This document shows, one piece after another, positions 7,349 to 15,701 of a stretch of DNA of 64,000 bases. Below the pieces are notes generated by a model. It made no database searches. It worked only from the letters and a program-made list of their open reading frames with translations, and was not told the origin of the DNA. The DNA comes from Paracnuella aquatica. GTDB taxonomy: Bacteria; Bacteroidota; Bacteroidia; Chitinophagales; Chitinophagaceae. The translations under genes were made by a program, and so were the position numbers. Within the stretch, counting starts at the first letter, position 1, and each line of letters opens with the position of its first letter. Location of the stretch: assembly GCF_003332885.2 (NCBI RefSeq), contig NZ_QOWJ01000003.1:186001-250000 (forward strand), in the 5' to 3' direction.

Positions 7349-9802
7349 TTAAAAACGATAGGCAACAGTGGCCACAAACTGCCGCGGCGGAATGGGGTTG
7401 ATGCTGTAGTTTTCGTGCATGTAATAGCTGTAGGTGTTGGTCAGGTTCGACACTTTAGCCAGCACCGACATTTTTTTATAAGTATAACCGGCACTCAGGT
7501 CGATGGTAGCAAAACCATCCACTTCCATCAGCCTCGAGTAGGTTTGCGTTTGCTCTTTGGTGTTGTTCCAGCCACCAAAGCGGTTGCCCACATAGTTGGC
7601 TGTGGCGCCTAGTTTCAGGCCTTTCAGCGCAGTAGTGTGCAGGGTATAAAATGCACTGGCATTGGCGGTGTGTGCCGGCGTGTTCACCAGGCGTTCGCCT
7701 TCCACATAGTTGCCTTTTGCATTAGGCGTTTTGGTGTAGCGCATGTAGTTGTAGCTGTAGCCGGCCATCAACGACAAGCCAACCATTGGCTGCCCGGTGA
7801 GGTCCAGCTCCACGCCATCGCTGGTGGTTTGGCCGGTAAGGGCCTTGATGGCAGTGTTGTTGTTTGGCGTTACGCCATCTTTTAGGAACGGTGCGGTTTG
7901 CGATAGGTTGTTGTTGACAATGCGGTATGCCGTGATATTGGCCGAAAGGCGGCCGCCAAAGAAGTCATTCTTCACGCCCACTTCATACTGGTCAATGATC
8001 GAAGGCTTCAGCGTGTTGCCGTCCACATCCACACCGGTATTGGTGTTAAACGAATTGGCGTACGATGCAAAGATCGAAGTGGTTTCAGTGGGTTTATACA
8101 CCAGGCCCAGGCGTGGCGAAAATGCCTTGTCGGTTTTGTCTTTGCCCCTGCTTTGTTTGCCTGTGAGCAGGTTGGTGGAGTCGGCGCCTTTTGTTTGCAC
8201 ATACGTATAACGCAGGCCAGCCAGCACATTGAATTTCGAAGAAACCTGGATCAGATCCTGCACGTACACGCCATAGCGGTTCATCGGGATATCCACCGAA
8301 CGGATGCGCTCTGCAGCCGGGATATCGGTGCGGCGCACATACTTGCTGGCGTCGAGTATATTGATCGAATCGTAGATAGCGGGTTGGTTAAATGCAATGT
8401 TATTGGTGAGGTAGCGGTCGACATCGAGGCCTGCCAGGATGGTGTGTTGCAGGCGGCCGGTTTTAATTTTACCATTCAGGTTCAGCTGGCCGGTGTAATA
8501 GTCTTCTTCGGTGTAGGTTCTGCCCAAGGGCCGTTTCCAGTCGCCGTTGCGGGCTGCCTGGATGCGTTCGGTCGAATAATAATCGCGGTTGTATTTCTGG
8601 TACGACAGTGAGCCGTTCAGGGTCCATGCATCGTTCAACTCATGTTTTACCGTAGCGGTTGCAGTGGCCTGCTGTGTTTGGGCATATTGCCAGGGCGTGC
8701 CGTAAAAAGTGTTGCGCGGCACATCCGGGATCTTTGTGTTGTCCAGGGAACCAATGCCGAAATCAGGGGTAAAATTGTGTTTCAGGTAATCGCCTTCCAC
8801 TACCAGTTCGGTGCGGTTGCCCAGCTTAAACAGCAGCGAAGGGTTTACATAAAAACGCTCTGAACCAACCACATCGCGGTATGATCCGGCTTTTTCATAA
8901 GTGCCGTTGATGCGGTAAGCCACCTTGCCATTGAGCGGACCGTAAATATCAAATGCGGGTTTGTACAAATCGTACGAACCTATGCGCATCGATAATTCGC
9001 CGCCGTGCCTGAACTTGGGTTGCTTGGTTACCATGTTTACTACGCCGCCGGGTGCTACCTGCCCGTACAAAATGGCGGCGCTGCCTTTGAGCACTTCCAC
9101 TTTTTCCAGTGAACTCATTTCGGGCATCGAGCCGGGGTTGATGCGGGCACCGTTTTTAAACAGGTTGGTGCTGGAAAAGGAATAGCCACGTGCCGAAAAG
9201 TTTTCCTGTGTGCTGGCACGGGTGGTGGAAAGGTAAACGCCGTTTACGTTTTTGATCACATCGCTCAGGCGCTGTGCCTGCTGGTCGCGGATCACTTCGC
9301 TGCCAATTACGGCAATGCTTTGCGGCAGGTCCATGGGTGCAATGGCCACTTTGCCAATAGCCACCGGCTTTTCGTTGAGGCTTTTATACGACTGGATGAT
9401 CACAGCCTGCAGCTGGCGCGAATCTTCGGTAAGCGAAAGTGAAAGTTGCACCGTTTGCGATTCTTTTACCACTACTGCCTGCTGTTTTGTTTGCAAGCCC
9501 ACAAACGAAACCACGAGCACATAGTTGCCGGGTTTTACATTGCGCAACTGGAAAAAGCCCGACTCGTCGGTAATGGTGCCTTTGCCCGTGCCCTGCAGGT
9601 CAACGCTTACGCCTGCTGCGGGTTGTGTATCGGTAGTGGTAACGCGGCCTTCAATAATGCCGGCTTTTACTTCGTCGATTAAAATTTTTGGCGGTGCGCT
9701 GGTAAATGCCAATCCGTTTTCCTGAGCCCCGGCGGTTGCCAATGCCATCACCGCCGCCATCGAAAGTATATATCTCTTCACCTGTTTGGAAATTTTTTGC
9801 AA
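7349..9802 (-). CDS. TonB-dependent siderophore receptor
   Basis: An outer membrane 22-strand barrel receptor for ferric siderophores, about 810 residues. In order: a signal peptide (YILSMAAVMALATAGAQ), a carboxypeptidase-regulatory-like beta domain (about 48-130, with GIIEGRVTTTD and GNYVLVVSFVGLQT), a plug domain (about 150-290) with VEVLKGSAAILYGQ and PGGVVNMVTK, and a barrel ending in ATVAYRF. The plug and barrel match the FhuA-type siderophore receptor family. The reading frame opens at TTG 9802; GTG 9781 (VKRYILS) is an equally plausible start and gives a more usual signal peptide. No siderophore genes, ExbBD or anti-sigma pair lie nearby, so regulation and ligand are not shown. Confidence 0.92.
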   Translation of the reverse strand: MQKISKQVKRYILSMAAVMALATAGAQENGLAFTSAPPKILIDEVKAGIIEGRVTTTDTQPAAGVSVDLQGTGKGTITDESGFFQLRNVKPGNYVLVVSFVGLQTKQQAVVVKESQTVQLSLSLTEDSRQLQAVIIQSYKSLNEKPVAIGKVAIAPMDLPQSIAVIGSEVIRDQQAQRLSDVIKNVNGVYLSTTRASTQENFSARGYSFSSTNLFKNGARINPGSMPEMSSLEKVEVLKGSAAILYGQVAPGGVVNMVTKQPKFRHGGELSMRIGSYDLYKPAFDIYGPLNGKVAYRINGTYEKAGSYRDVVGSERFYVNPSLLFKLGNRTELVVEGDYLKHNFTPDFGIGSLDNTKIPDVPRNTFYGTPWQYAQTQQATATATVKHELNDAWTLNGSLSYQKYNRDYYSTERIQAARNGDWKRPLGRTYTEEDYYTGQLNLNGKIKTGRLQHTILAGLDVDRYLTNNIAFNQPAIYDSINILDASKYVRRTDIPAAERIRSVDIPMNRYGVYVQDLIQVSSKFNVLAGLRYTYVQTKGADSTNLLTGKQSRGKDKTDKAFSPRLGLVYKPTETTSIFASYANSFNTNTGVDVDGNTLKPSIIDQYEVGVKNDFFGGRLSANITAYRIVNNNLSQTAPFLKDGVTPNNNTAIKALTGQTTSDGVELDLTGQPMVGLSLMAGYSYNYMRYTKTPNAKGNYVEGERLVNTPAHTANASAFYTLHTTALKGLKLGATANYVGNRFGGWNNTKEQTQTYSRLMEVDGFATIDLSAGYTYKKMSVLAKVSNLTNTYSYYMHENYSINPIPPRQFVATVAYRF

Positions 9803-9943
9803 AGCACGGGCATTGCATTTTGCGGAATATGCCGGATCGGGAAAAGTGATTACGCAGAACGGAAAAACTGGCGGGGACGTTGGTGAAATGTAGGTGAGGT
9901 GTTTGTGCCTGCAACGTATCTAGTAAAGACAAAGCTGGTGCGG

Positions 9944-10747
9944 TTAATATTCGTTTGACCGCATCCTATCCAGCGCTTTCAACACGGCTTCAATCATCCT
10001 GGTTTGTTGCGGCCCATGCCCGTATTGTGCTTCCACATTGGTATAGCTGCGGCCCATTTTACCCCACAAAAAACCCAGCGAGCCATCGTCCTGCGCCCCA
10101 TCGTTGTGTTGCAGCACGGCGTTGATGCGTTGTTCTTTTAACTGGTAAAATAGTGCGCTGTCGGTGGTGAGTACAAAATCGTCGGGGTCCATTTCCGCAT
10201 TGCGGAACACATCGGCCGCTTCGTTTGCAAACGAGCCGCCTGGAAAATAAGAAAGCAAAGAGTAAGCGTTTTCGGTGTTGTTGTGCACCGCAATAAGCGG
10301 CAGCGAATCGGGGAGGAGCGAAAGCAAAGTATCGCTTAATTGCAACACTGCTTCCAGTGCTGCCGGCGTGTAGTCACCCAATAATTTCAGCGATTGCTCT
10401 GCGCCTAGTGGCGTAAACATCCGGTTCGGATCAAACTGGTGGGCCTTGCCATCGAGGCGGAAACGCACCAGCCGCTGCCGCCCGTTTTGCACCGCCAAAT
10501 AAACACCACCACGCTGTTGCAGCAGCTGCTGTGCGGCTTCATTAGCGGTTTGCTCGTTGTGGTGCAGCAGCACAAAAAACGGTGCAGGTGCATCGCCATA
10601 GCGGCTTTGGTGCACCTGCACCGTATCGTTGCCCAGCGGCAGCAGTAAAGTATCCACCACCGGCTGGTACAGTTGTGCGGCAATGGGCTTGCAGCCGGCA
10701 ACCGCATACACGGTTGCAATAAGCAGGCAAATGGTCCGCACCACCAT
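9944..10747 (-). CDS. Lipoprotein with M14-like zinc carboxypeptidase/deacylase signature
   Basis: A 267-residue protein with a lipobox AVAGC (Cys19). The spacing of four motifs fits the M14/AstE-ASPA metallohydrolase fold: HHNE (His62 and Glu65, the HxxE zinc site), FDPNRMF (105-111, compare the DxNRxF substrate site), LIAVHNN (His155, third zinc ligand) and YTNVEAQYG (Glu239, general base). This is my reading from motifs only; overall similarity to known members looks low and the protein would usually be called hypothetical. Substrate could be a peptide, a muropeptide or an N-acyl compound. It begins 11 bp after plsX, so it is likely in the same transcript. Confidence 0.6.
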   Translation of the reverse strand: MVVRTICLLIATVYAVAGCKPIAAQLYQPVVDTLLLPLGNDTVQVHQSRYGDAPAPFFVLLHHNEQTANEAAQQLLQQRGGVYLAVQNGRQRLVRFRLDGKAHQFDPNRMFTPLGAEQSLKLLGDYTPAALEAVLQLSDTLLSLLPDSLPLIAVHNNTENAYSLLSYFPGGSFANEAADVFRNAEMDPDDFVLTTDSALFYQLKEQRINAVLQHNDGAQDDGSLGFLWGKMGRSYTNVEAQYGHGPQQTRMIEAVLKALDRMRSNEY

Positions 10748-10758
10748 AAATTTTTTGC

Positions 10759-11700
10759 TTAAGCCACCACTTCGGCGGCCAGTTTTTGCATCACTTCTTT
10801 TTCCACCATTTTCTCGGCCAGCAGGATCATGTTTTTAAATGCCTTGCCTTTCGAAATGCCGTGGCCGATCACTACGGGTTTGGCAATGCCCAGCACCGGT
10901 GTGCCGCCGTAGTTTTCAAAATTGAAACGCTCCAGGTATTCGTGTTGGATGTCTTTTTTCTGCGTTACTTCAAAAAGCGACTCGGCCAGTTTCAGAATAA
11001 TGTTGCCGGTAAACCCGTCGCACACCATTACATCGGCTTTGTCCAGCAGCAGGTCGCGGCCTTCCACGTTGCCCACAAAGTTGATCTGCGCATTTTCTTT
11101 CAGCAGCGGGTAAGTGGCTTGTGCCAGCAGGTTGCCTTTGCCTTCTTCCTCGCCAATATTGAGCAGGGCCACCCGTGGGTTGGCGATCCCCAAAATATTT
11201 TGTGCATACACCGAACCCATCAGCGCAAACTGGTTCAGGTGCTCGGGCTTGCAGTCGGAGTTGAGGCCTACATCGAGCAGGAGGCCGGTGGCGCCGTTTT
11301 CTTTGGGAATAATGGTGGCAATAGTGGGGCGCAGCACGCCTTCCAGCGCTTTTACGCTGTAGAGTGCACCCACCAGCATGGCGCCGGTGTTGCCTGCCGA
11401 AATAAAAGCGTCCATTTTGCCGGAGGCCAGCAGGTGAAAACCAATGGCGATTGAGGATTGCTGTTTTTCTTTCAGTGCCCGGGTGGGGTGCTCGTGCATG
11501 CCTATTACCTGCGGGGCGTGCACCAGGCGGCAGGCGCCTTCGGGAAGTTGCAGGGCAGCCAGCAGGGGTGCAATCTGGGTTTCGTCGCCCAGCAGCACCA
11601 GGCGGGCCGGGTTGCCCGTTTCACTGAAATATTGTTGAATACCGCTAATTGCTTCCTGTGGGGCAAAGTCGCCGCCCATCATATCAATGCCGATTGTCAT
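10759..11700 (-). CDS. plsX: Phosphate acyltransferase PlsX
   Basis: PlsX converts acyl-ACP to acyl-phosphate for the first step of phospholipid synthesis. The 313-residue protein shows the family start IGIDMMGGDFAP, followed by HEHPTRALKEKQQSSI, AFISAGNTGAML and CDGFTGNIILKLAES. Length is typical. It lies downstream of rpmF, the arrangement conserved in many bacteria. Two differences are visible: a strong terminator-like hairpin stands between rpmF and plsX, and the usual fabH does not follow; a lipoprotein gene takes its place. Confidence 0.95.
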   Translation of the reverse strand: MTIGIDMMGGDFAPQEAISGIQQYFSETGNPARLVLLGDETQIAPLLAALQLPEGACRLVHAPQVIGMHEHPTRALKEKQQSSIAIGFHLLASGKMDAFISAGNTGAMLVGALYSVKALEGVLRPTIATIIPKENGATGLLLDVGLNSDCKPEHLNQFALMGSVYAQNILGIANPRVALLNIGEEEGKGNLLAQATYPLLKENAQINFVGNVEGRDLLLDKADVMVCDGFTGNIILKLAESLFEVTQKKDIQHEYLERFNFENYGGTPVLGIAKPVVIGHGISKGKAFKNMILLAEKMVEKEVMQKLAAEVVA

Positions 11701-11716
11701 GGTATCCAGAAATAAA

Positions 11717-11759
11717 AAAATCCATAACCCGGCCGTTGGGCTTTTGGGTTATGGATTTT
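11717..11759 (-). terminator. Terminator-like hairpin between rpmF and plsX
   Basis: A perfect 14-bp stem (AAAATCCATAACCC with GGGTTATGGATTTT) and a 15-base loop, followed on the minus strand by a run of seven T. It would end most rpmF transcripts and attenuate plsX, or leave plsX to its own promoter. Confidence 0.8.
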
Positions 11760-11776
11760 ATCCAAAAAAAGTTCGT

Positions 11777-11971
11777 TTACGCTTTCAGCGGTGCTTTTTC
11801 GGCAACCAGTTGTCCTTTGTAGTACAATTTGCCTTCACTTACGTGGGCACGGTGGCGCACATGAATTTCACCGGTTGCGCTGTCGGTAGTAAGCGTAGCA
11901 GCCACAGCTTTGTAGTGGGTTCTGCGTTTCGCACTTCTTTGCTGCGAATGTCTGCGTTTGGGGTTTGGCAT
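11777..11971 (-). CDS. rpmF: 50S ribosomal protein L32
   Basis: A 64-residue basic protein of the large ribosomal subunit. It begins MPNPKRRHSQQRSAKRRTHY, the L32 hallmark, and contains the GEIHVRHRAH segment. The zinc-ribbon cysteines of some L32 proteins are absent, as in many Bacteroidota. It sits in the conserved DUF177-rpmF-plsX order, 175 bp after the DUF177 gene and just before a strong hairpin. Confidence 0.95.
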   Translation of the reverse strand: MPNPKRRHSQQRSAKRRTHYKAVAATLTTDSATGEIHVRHRAHVSEGKLYYKGQLVAEKAPLKA

Positions 11972-12086
11972 AACTCAGTAATTTAAATTGCTGATTATTT
12001 TGTTTTTATTTTTTGGTCACCGGCTTTTGTCTCTTTGTTCGTCTTCGGTTGTGTCACTCACTTCATCGTCCGGTAATGCTATTGGT

Positions 12087-12153
12087 CAAATGTGAATCGT
12101 AAATGGTGAATAATTGAACACACTATCAACGATCATCTGTCAACTATCAACTT
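12087..12153. repeat. Degenerate stuttering repeat (GTGAAT/ATCAACT words)
   Basis: The left part reads as spaced GTGAAT-like words (ATGTGAATCGTAAATGGTGA). The right part has the opposite-strand type of word (ACTATCAACGATCATCTGTC, then AACTATCAACT), so the locus is a rough inverted pair. The right part contains the TGA stop codon of the DUF177 gene at 12147-12149. Similar material occurs near 18025-18565, 36424-36577, 55741-55814 and 56731-56764. Confidence 0.55.
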
Positions 12154-12698
12154 TCTTCTTCGCCCAGGTTGCGGAACTGTTCCAGTCCTTTCCACACCGG
12201 GTTTTCTTTACCTTCTTCAGGCTTCATGCTGTTCAGCAGTTCGCGGGCCTGCGGGTCGCAATGCGGTCCGTCCATGGCTTCGTAAGCACAGGTCTTTTGC
12301 ATCGGTATGCTCAGGTTCACAAACTCGTAGATCCAGTCTTTTACATCAATATGGCTTTCGGTGCGGCTGATGTAAAAAATGTCCGGGTCTTCTTCGCTGT
12401 CGTTGGCCTCATCGGGGTTGTCGGTCATTTTTACCGTTACGGTAAATTCATCGAACAACTGCAGGGGCAGGTTGCTGCTGCATCGGTCGCAGATCACTTC
12501 AGCCTGTCCGCCCACCTCAAAGCGCAGCAGCATAAAGGAGTTGTTTTTCTCCAGAATGAGCTTTACTTCGGCGCGGGGATTTTTAAAATCCTGCTCGTTA
12601 TATTCCTCAAAGAACCGGTCATCTATCTTATAAACGAACTCGTGCAACCCCGGCTTCAGACCCACAAATGCAATCTCATATTCCCGGCGGCTGCTCAT
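12147..12698 (-). CDS. DUF177 (YceD-like) protein
   Basis: A 183-residue member of the YceD/DUF177 family, known elsewhere for a role in 23S rRNA accumulation and always found next to rpmF. The core shows the cysteine pair VICDRCSSNLPLQ and a second cysteine pair in CAYEAMDGPHCDPQARELL near the C-terminus, both usual in the family. The tail is acidic (GEEES). Its stop codon lies inside a degenerate repeat. It is the first gene of the DUF177-rpmF-plsX set. Confidence 0.85.
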   Translation of the reverse strand: MSSRREYEIAFVGLKPGLHEFVYKIDDRFFEEYNEQDFKNPRAEVKLILEKNNSFMLLRFEVGGQAEVICDRCSSNLPLQLFDEFTVTVKMTDNPDEANDSEEDPDIFYISRTESHIDVKDWIYEFVNLSIPMQKTCAYEAMDGPHCDPQARELLNSMKPEEGKENPVWKGLEQFRNLGEEES

Positions 12699-12789
12699 CG
12701 ACTTCGATTTTTAAGGTGGGCAAAGGTAGAGAAATTATGCCAAAATGGGTTAGTTTGGGCTAATATTTTAACGCATTCCCCTGTTGAGC

Positions 12790-13881
12790 ATGTTTCTCCG
12801 CCCATTTCTGTTGCGCAAAGTTACCCTTTTACTCGTGGTTGCCCTGCTGCTTGGGCTGTTGGCCCAAAGCCCCGCGCTGGTGGAGCGGTGGTACAGCCTT
12901 GGTTTTTACCCGCCTTTTTCAAAAGTGTTGCGCACCGGGCTGGGTTGGCTGCCCTTTAGCTTCGGCGACCTGCTGTATGCGGCAGCGGTAATTTTTCTAA
13001 TCTGGAAAGCGGCGCGGCTGGTGCGCCGGTGGCGGCAGGGCGGCCCAAAGCGGCATTTGTTGCAGCGCCTGTTGGGACAAATGCTAAAAGGTGCGCTGGT
13101 AGTGTACCTCGTGTTTCAAACTTTTTGGGGGCTCAATTATAGCCGGCAGGGCATTGCCGCACAAATGGACCTGAAAGTATTGCCCTACCAGCTCCGCGAC
13201 CTGGACATACTGGCGCAGCAACTGCAAACCCGCCTGGAGGAAACTGCGCCTCTCATTGACACAGCGGCCCGTACCCGCCTCGATGATAATAGTTTTTTGG
13301 AGGCACAGGGCGTGCAGGCCTATAGCGAGGTAGCGCAGCGGCTGCCTTTTCTAACCTATCAGGCACCTTCGGTAAAGCCGTCGCTGTATTCGGCGGTGGG
13401 GCATTTTGTGGGTTTTACCGGCTACTACAACCCATTTACCGGCGAAGCGCAGATCAAAACTTCAATCCCCCATTTTTTAAAACCTTTTGTAACGGCCCAC
13501 GAGATGGCCCACCAATTGGGCTATGCCAAGGAAAGCGAAGCCAATTTTGTGGCCTTCCTGGCCGGCCACCAATCGTCCGACCCGCACATGCGCTATGCCG
13601 TTTATTTTGAAATGTTCCTGTATACCCTGTCCGACATACGCCAACGCGATACAGCGCAGGCCCGCCAGTACCGGCAGGCGGCGCCGCCCCGGGTGCAGCG
13701 CGACCTGCAGGCGCTTGCCCAATACCTGGAGCGCAGCCGCAACCCTGTGGAGCCCTATATGTCCTGGTTTTATGATGCCTACCTGCGCTGGAACAAACAG
13801 CCGCAGGGCAAGCTGGCTTACAACGAGGTGGTGTCGTGGCTGGTGGCTTTTGGGAAAAAGCATGGCCGCACTGCTATTTGA
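12790..13881 (+). CDS. DUF3810 domain membrane protein, putative zinc protease
   Basis: About 363 residues. Two N-terminal membrane helices (LLVVALLLGLLAQ and LLYAAAVIFLIW) and a third near residue 105 lead into an extracytoplasmic domain. This carries HEMAH (about residue 236), an HExxH zinc-protease motif, and a following glutamate in KESEANFVAFLA, the pattern of gluzincin-like peptidases. These features and the length fit DUF3810. No substrate is known. The frame opens at a TTG two codons upstream; ATG 12790 is used here. It is divergent from the DUF177 gene, with the shared control region between 12699 and 12789. Confidence 0.82.
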   Translation: MFLRPFLLRKVTLLLVVALLLGLLAQSPALVERWYSLGFYPPFSKVLRTGLGWLPFSFGDLLYAAAVIFLIWKAARLVRRWRQGGPKRHLLQRLLGQMLKGALVVYLVFQTFWGLNYSRQGIAAQMDLKVLPYQLRDLDILAQQLQTRLEETAPLIDTAARTRLDDNSFLEAQGVQAYSEVAQRLPFLTYQAPSVKPSLYSAVGHFVGFTGYYNPFTGEAQIKTSIPHFLKPFVTAHEMAHQLGYAKESEANFVAFLAGHQSSDPHMRYAVYFEMFLYTLSDIRQRDTAQARQYRQAAPPRVQRDLQALAQYLERSRNPVEPYMSWFYDAYLRWNKQPQGKLAYNEVVSWLVAFGKKHGRTAI

Positions 13882-13968
13882 TTTTTGCGGCTATGCGTTG
13901 GGGTTGGAACGATTAATGAGGTAGTGCAACCACTGGAACAGATTTTTGTTAACCACAAAAATGGAACA

Positions 13969-14442
13969 ATGAAGAACTGGGTTAAATTATTGATTGCACT
14001 GGCAATGCCGCAAATTGCTGGCTTGTCCGGCGTATTGTTTACCGACACTGGCGAAAGCAGCTGGTACCAGCAGATTCAAAAACCATCCTGGAACCCACCG
14101 GGCTATATATTCGGGCCGGTGTGGACCACGCTGTATGTGCTGATGGGCATTGCTTTTTACCTGGTGTGGAAAAGCAACGCACCGGAAAAAGTAAAGCGCC
14201 CCGCCATGACCCTGTGGGTGGTGCAACTGGTGCTGAACTTTTTGTGGACGCTCATCTTTTTCGGGGCACACCAACTCGGCTGGGCACTGGTGGAGATCAT
14301 TGTGCTGTGGATCGCCATCCTACTCACCATATTTGCATTTGCCCGCATCAGTAAAACGGCCGCCTGGCTGATGGTGCCGTATATTGCCTGGGTCAGTTTT
14401 GCCAGCATCCTTACCGCAACGATCTGGCATTTGAACCAGTAA
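13969..14442 (+). CDS. tspO: TspO/MBR family protein
   Basis: A 157-residue protein with five membrane helices. The family marks are PQIAGLSGVLFT, SWYQQIQKPSWNPPGYIFGPVWT and a C-terminal YIAWVSFASILTATIW. TspO proteins bind tetrapyrroles and cholesterol-like ligands and act in porphyrin and stress responses. ATG 13969 gives the family start MKNWVK; an upstream TTG extension is rejected. It is 87 bp after the DUF3810 gene and could be co-transcribed. Confidence 0.9.
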   Translation: MKNWVKLLIALAMPQIAGLSGVLFTDTGESSWYQQIQKPSWNPPGYIFGPVWTTLYVLMGIAFYLVWKSNAPEKVKRPAMTLWVVQLVLNFLWTLIFFGAHQLGWALVEIIVLWIAILLTIFAFARISKTAAWLMVPYIAWVSFASILTATIWHLNQ

Positions 14443-14600
14443 GGTGCGGATGCTATTTCGTTTTGATGCATTTGTTTTGACTGTGTGTGTGGTTATTGTA
14501 TTTGTTCGATAAAGGCCATGCGGGTTTTGATCCGTGTGGCTTTTTCTTTTTTCATGTTGCTCATCGAGGCTTTTGGTGTTGATGTGCGGAGCCTTGCCGT

Positions 14601-14731
14601 TGTCATGCTAAGCGCAGCGAAGCAGCTGAGTGTTGTAAATGTAAAATATGATGCAAAAGAGTGGGCTTACTTTTTCTTCGAAAGTGGTGCTGGTGCCGGC
14701 TCAGATCCTTCGCTTCGCTCAGGATGACAGG
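14601..14731. repeat. Dispersed TGTCAT...ATGACA hairpin element, copy 1
   Basis: The ends TGTCATGCTAAGCGCAGCGA and CGCTTCGCTCAGGATGACA are near-perfect inverted repeats. The interior, about 75 bp, is unlike the other copies. Related copies lie at 18249-18333, 44673-44756 and 51246-51330. Confidence 0.75.
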
Positions 14732-14820
14732 GCAAAAAGCATGATTGGTGGGCAAAGAGCATTGCAATCAAAGAGTATGATTTCAGCGTTGGTGTAGGAC
14801 AATTATTACAATTAGAGTTT

Positions 14821-14905
14821 GTCATGCCGAACTTGTTTCGGCATCTCCTTGTACAATAGTAAACTCCGCGAGATGTTGGAGATGCCGAAACAAGTTCGGC
14901 ATGAC
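14821..14905. repeat. Perfect 28-bp inverted repeat around a 29-bp loop
   Basis: The left arm GTCATGCCGAACTTGTTTCG, continuing to 14848, is matched without error by 14878-14905. The outer GTCATGC is shared with the other hairpin element, but the arm sequence is a different family. Perfect arms suggest recent spread or selection for structure. Confidence 0.8.
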
Positions 14906-15017
14906 ATTGCATAAAGGCGAAGGTTCACTCCAGGTGCATGAGCAAAGCACAATAGCGATACAGAACGTACAAGTGTGCGACGCAACGGGGGCCCAATAGC
15001 ATGACAACTGCTGGCTA

Positions 15018-15053
15018 CAAAAAAAGATTCCATCTCTTGAAGGGATGGAATCT
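15018..15053 (-). terminator. Intrinsic terminator of dcd
   Basis: A 10-bp stem (AGATTCCATC with GATGGAATCT) and 9-base loop, followed on the minus strand by a run of seven T. It lies 29 bp downstream of the dcd stop codon. Confidence 0.85.
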
Positions 15054-15081
15054 GTAAAAATATCGTTGACGAAAACAGGCG

Positions 15082-15618
15082 TTAAAACTTATTCTTCCAC
15101 ATCATGCTTTCCACGGGGCGGTTGGGTTGGCCGCTGTATTTGGCATTTGCCTTTTGGTTGTATTTGATCTCAATTTCGCCATCCACAGGGAAGTAAATGA
15201 GCTGACCAATGGGCATGCCGGCATACACCCGCACGGGTTGCTTTACCGAAATTTCCAGCGTCCAGTTGCCGCAAAAACCAACATCGCCTTTGCCTGCTGT
15301 GGCATGTATATCAATGCCCAGGCGACCGGTAGATGACTTGCCTTCCAGAAAAGGCACATGCGCATGGGTTTCGGTGTACTCCTCGGTGACGCCGAGGTAA
15401 AAGATGTGCGGGTACAACACAAAGCCTTCTTCGGGAATTTCGAAGGTTTCGATGGTGTTATGTTTTTTGGCATCCAGGATATGTTCGCGGTAAGTGGCCA
15501 GGGTTTTGCCCAGGTGTACATCGTAGCTGTTGCTGCCCAGGCACTCGCGGCGGTATGGTTCAATCTTGATAGTTCCGGCTTCAATTTCTTCCAAAATGCG
15601 CTTATCGGAAAGGATCAT
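15082..15618 (-). CDS. dcd: dCTP deaminase
   Basis: Deaminates dCTP to dUTP for thymidylate synthesis. The 178-residue protein starts MILSDKRILEEIEAG and carries ECLGSNSYDVHLG, the substrate loop SSTGRLGIDIHATAGKGD and the catalytic-region glutamate in NWTLEI. Length and motifs are typical. Whether it also hydrolyses dUTP, as some archaeal and actinobacterial members do, cannot be decided by eye. It is divergent from the phosphopantetheinyl transferase gene, with 83 bp between the starts. Confidence 0.95.
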   Translation of the reverse strand: MILSDKRILEEIEAGTIKIEPYRRECLGSNSYDVHLGKTLATYREHILDAKKHNTIETFEIPEEGFVLYPHIFYLGVTEEYTETHAHVPFLEGKSSTGRLGIDIHATAGKGDVGFCGNWTLEISVKQPVRVYAGMPIGQLIYFPVDGEIEIKYNQKANAKYSGQPNRPVESMMWKNKF

Positions 15619-15701
15619 GGGTGCTGTTGAATTTTATTGGTGCAAATTTGTGGCGCCCGGCGCCGCTTGTGCTGCGGGGCAAAGTAACAAAAATCAGCAT
15701 C

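Larger units (their letters stand above)
14443..15017. other. Repeat-bearing intergenic region
   Basis: About 575 bp between tspO and the terminator of dcd. It holds two different inverted repeats (14601-14731 and 14821-14905). No reading frame here looks like a protein. Confidence 0.6.

Noticed and set aside
10786-11454. Plus-strand frame of 222 residues opposite plsX
   Set aside because: Shadow of plsX; rich in H, F and Q as is usual for antisense frames here.
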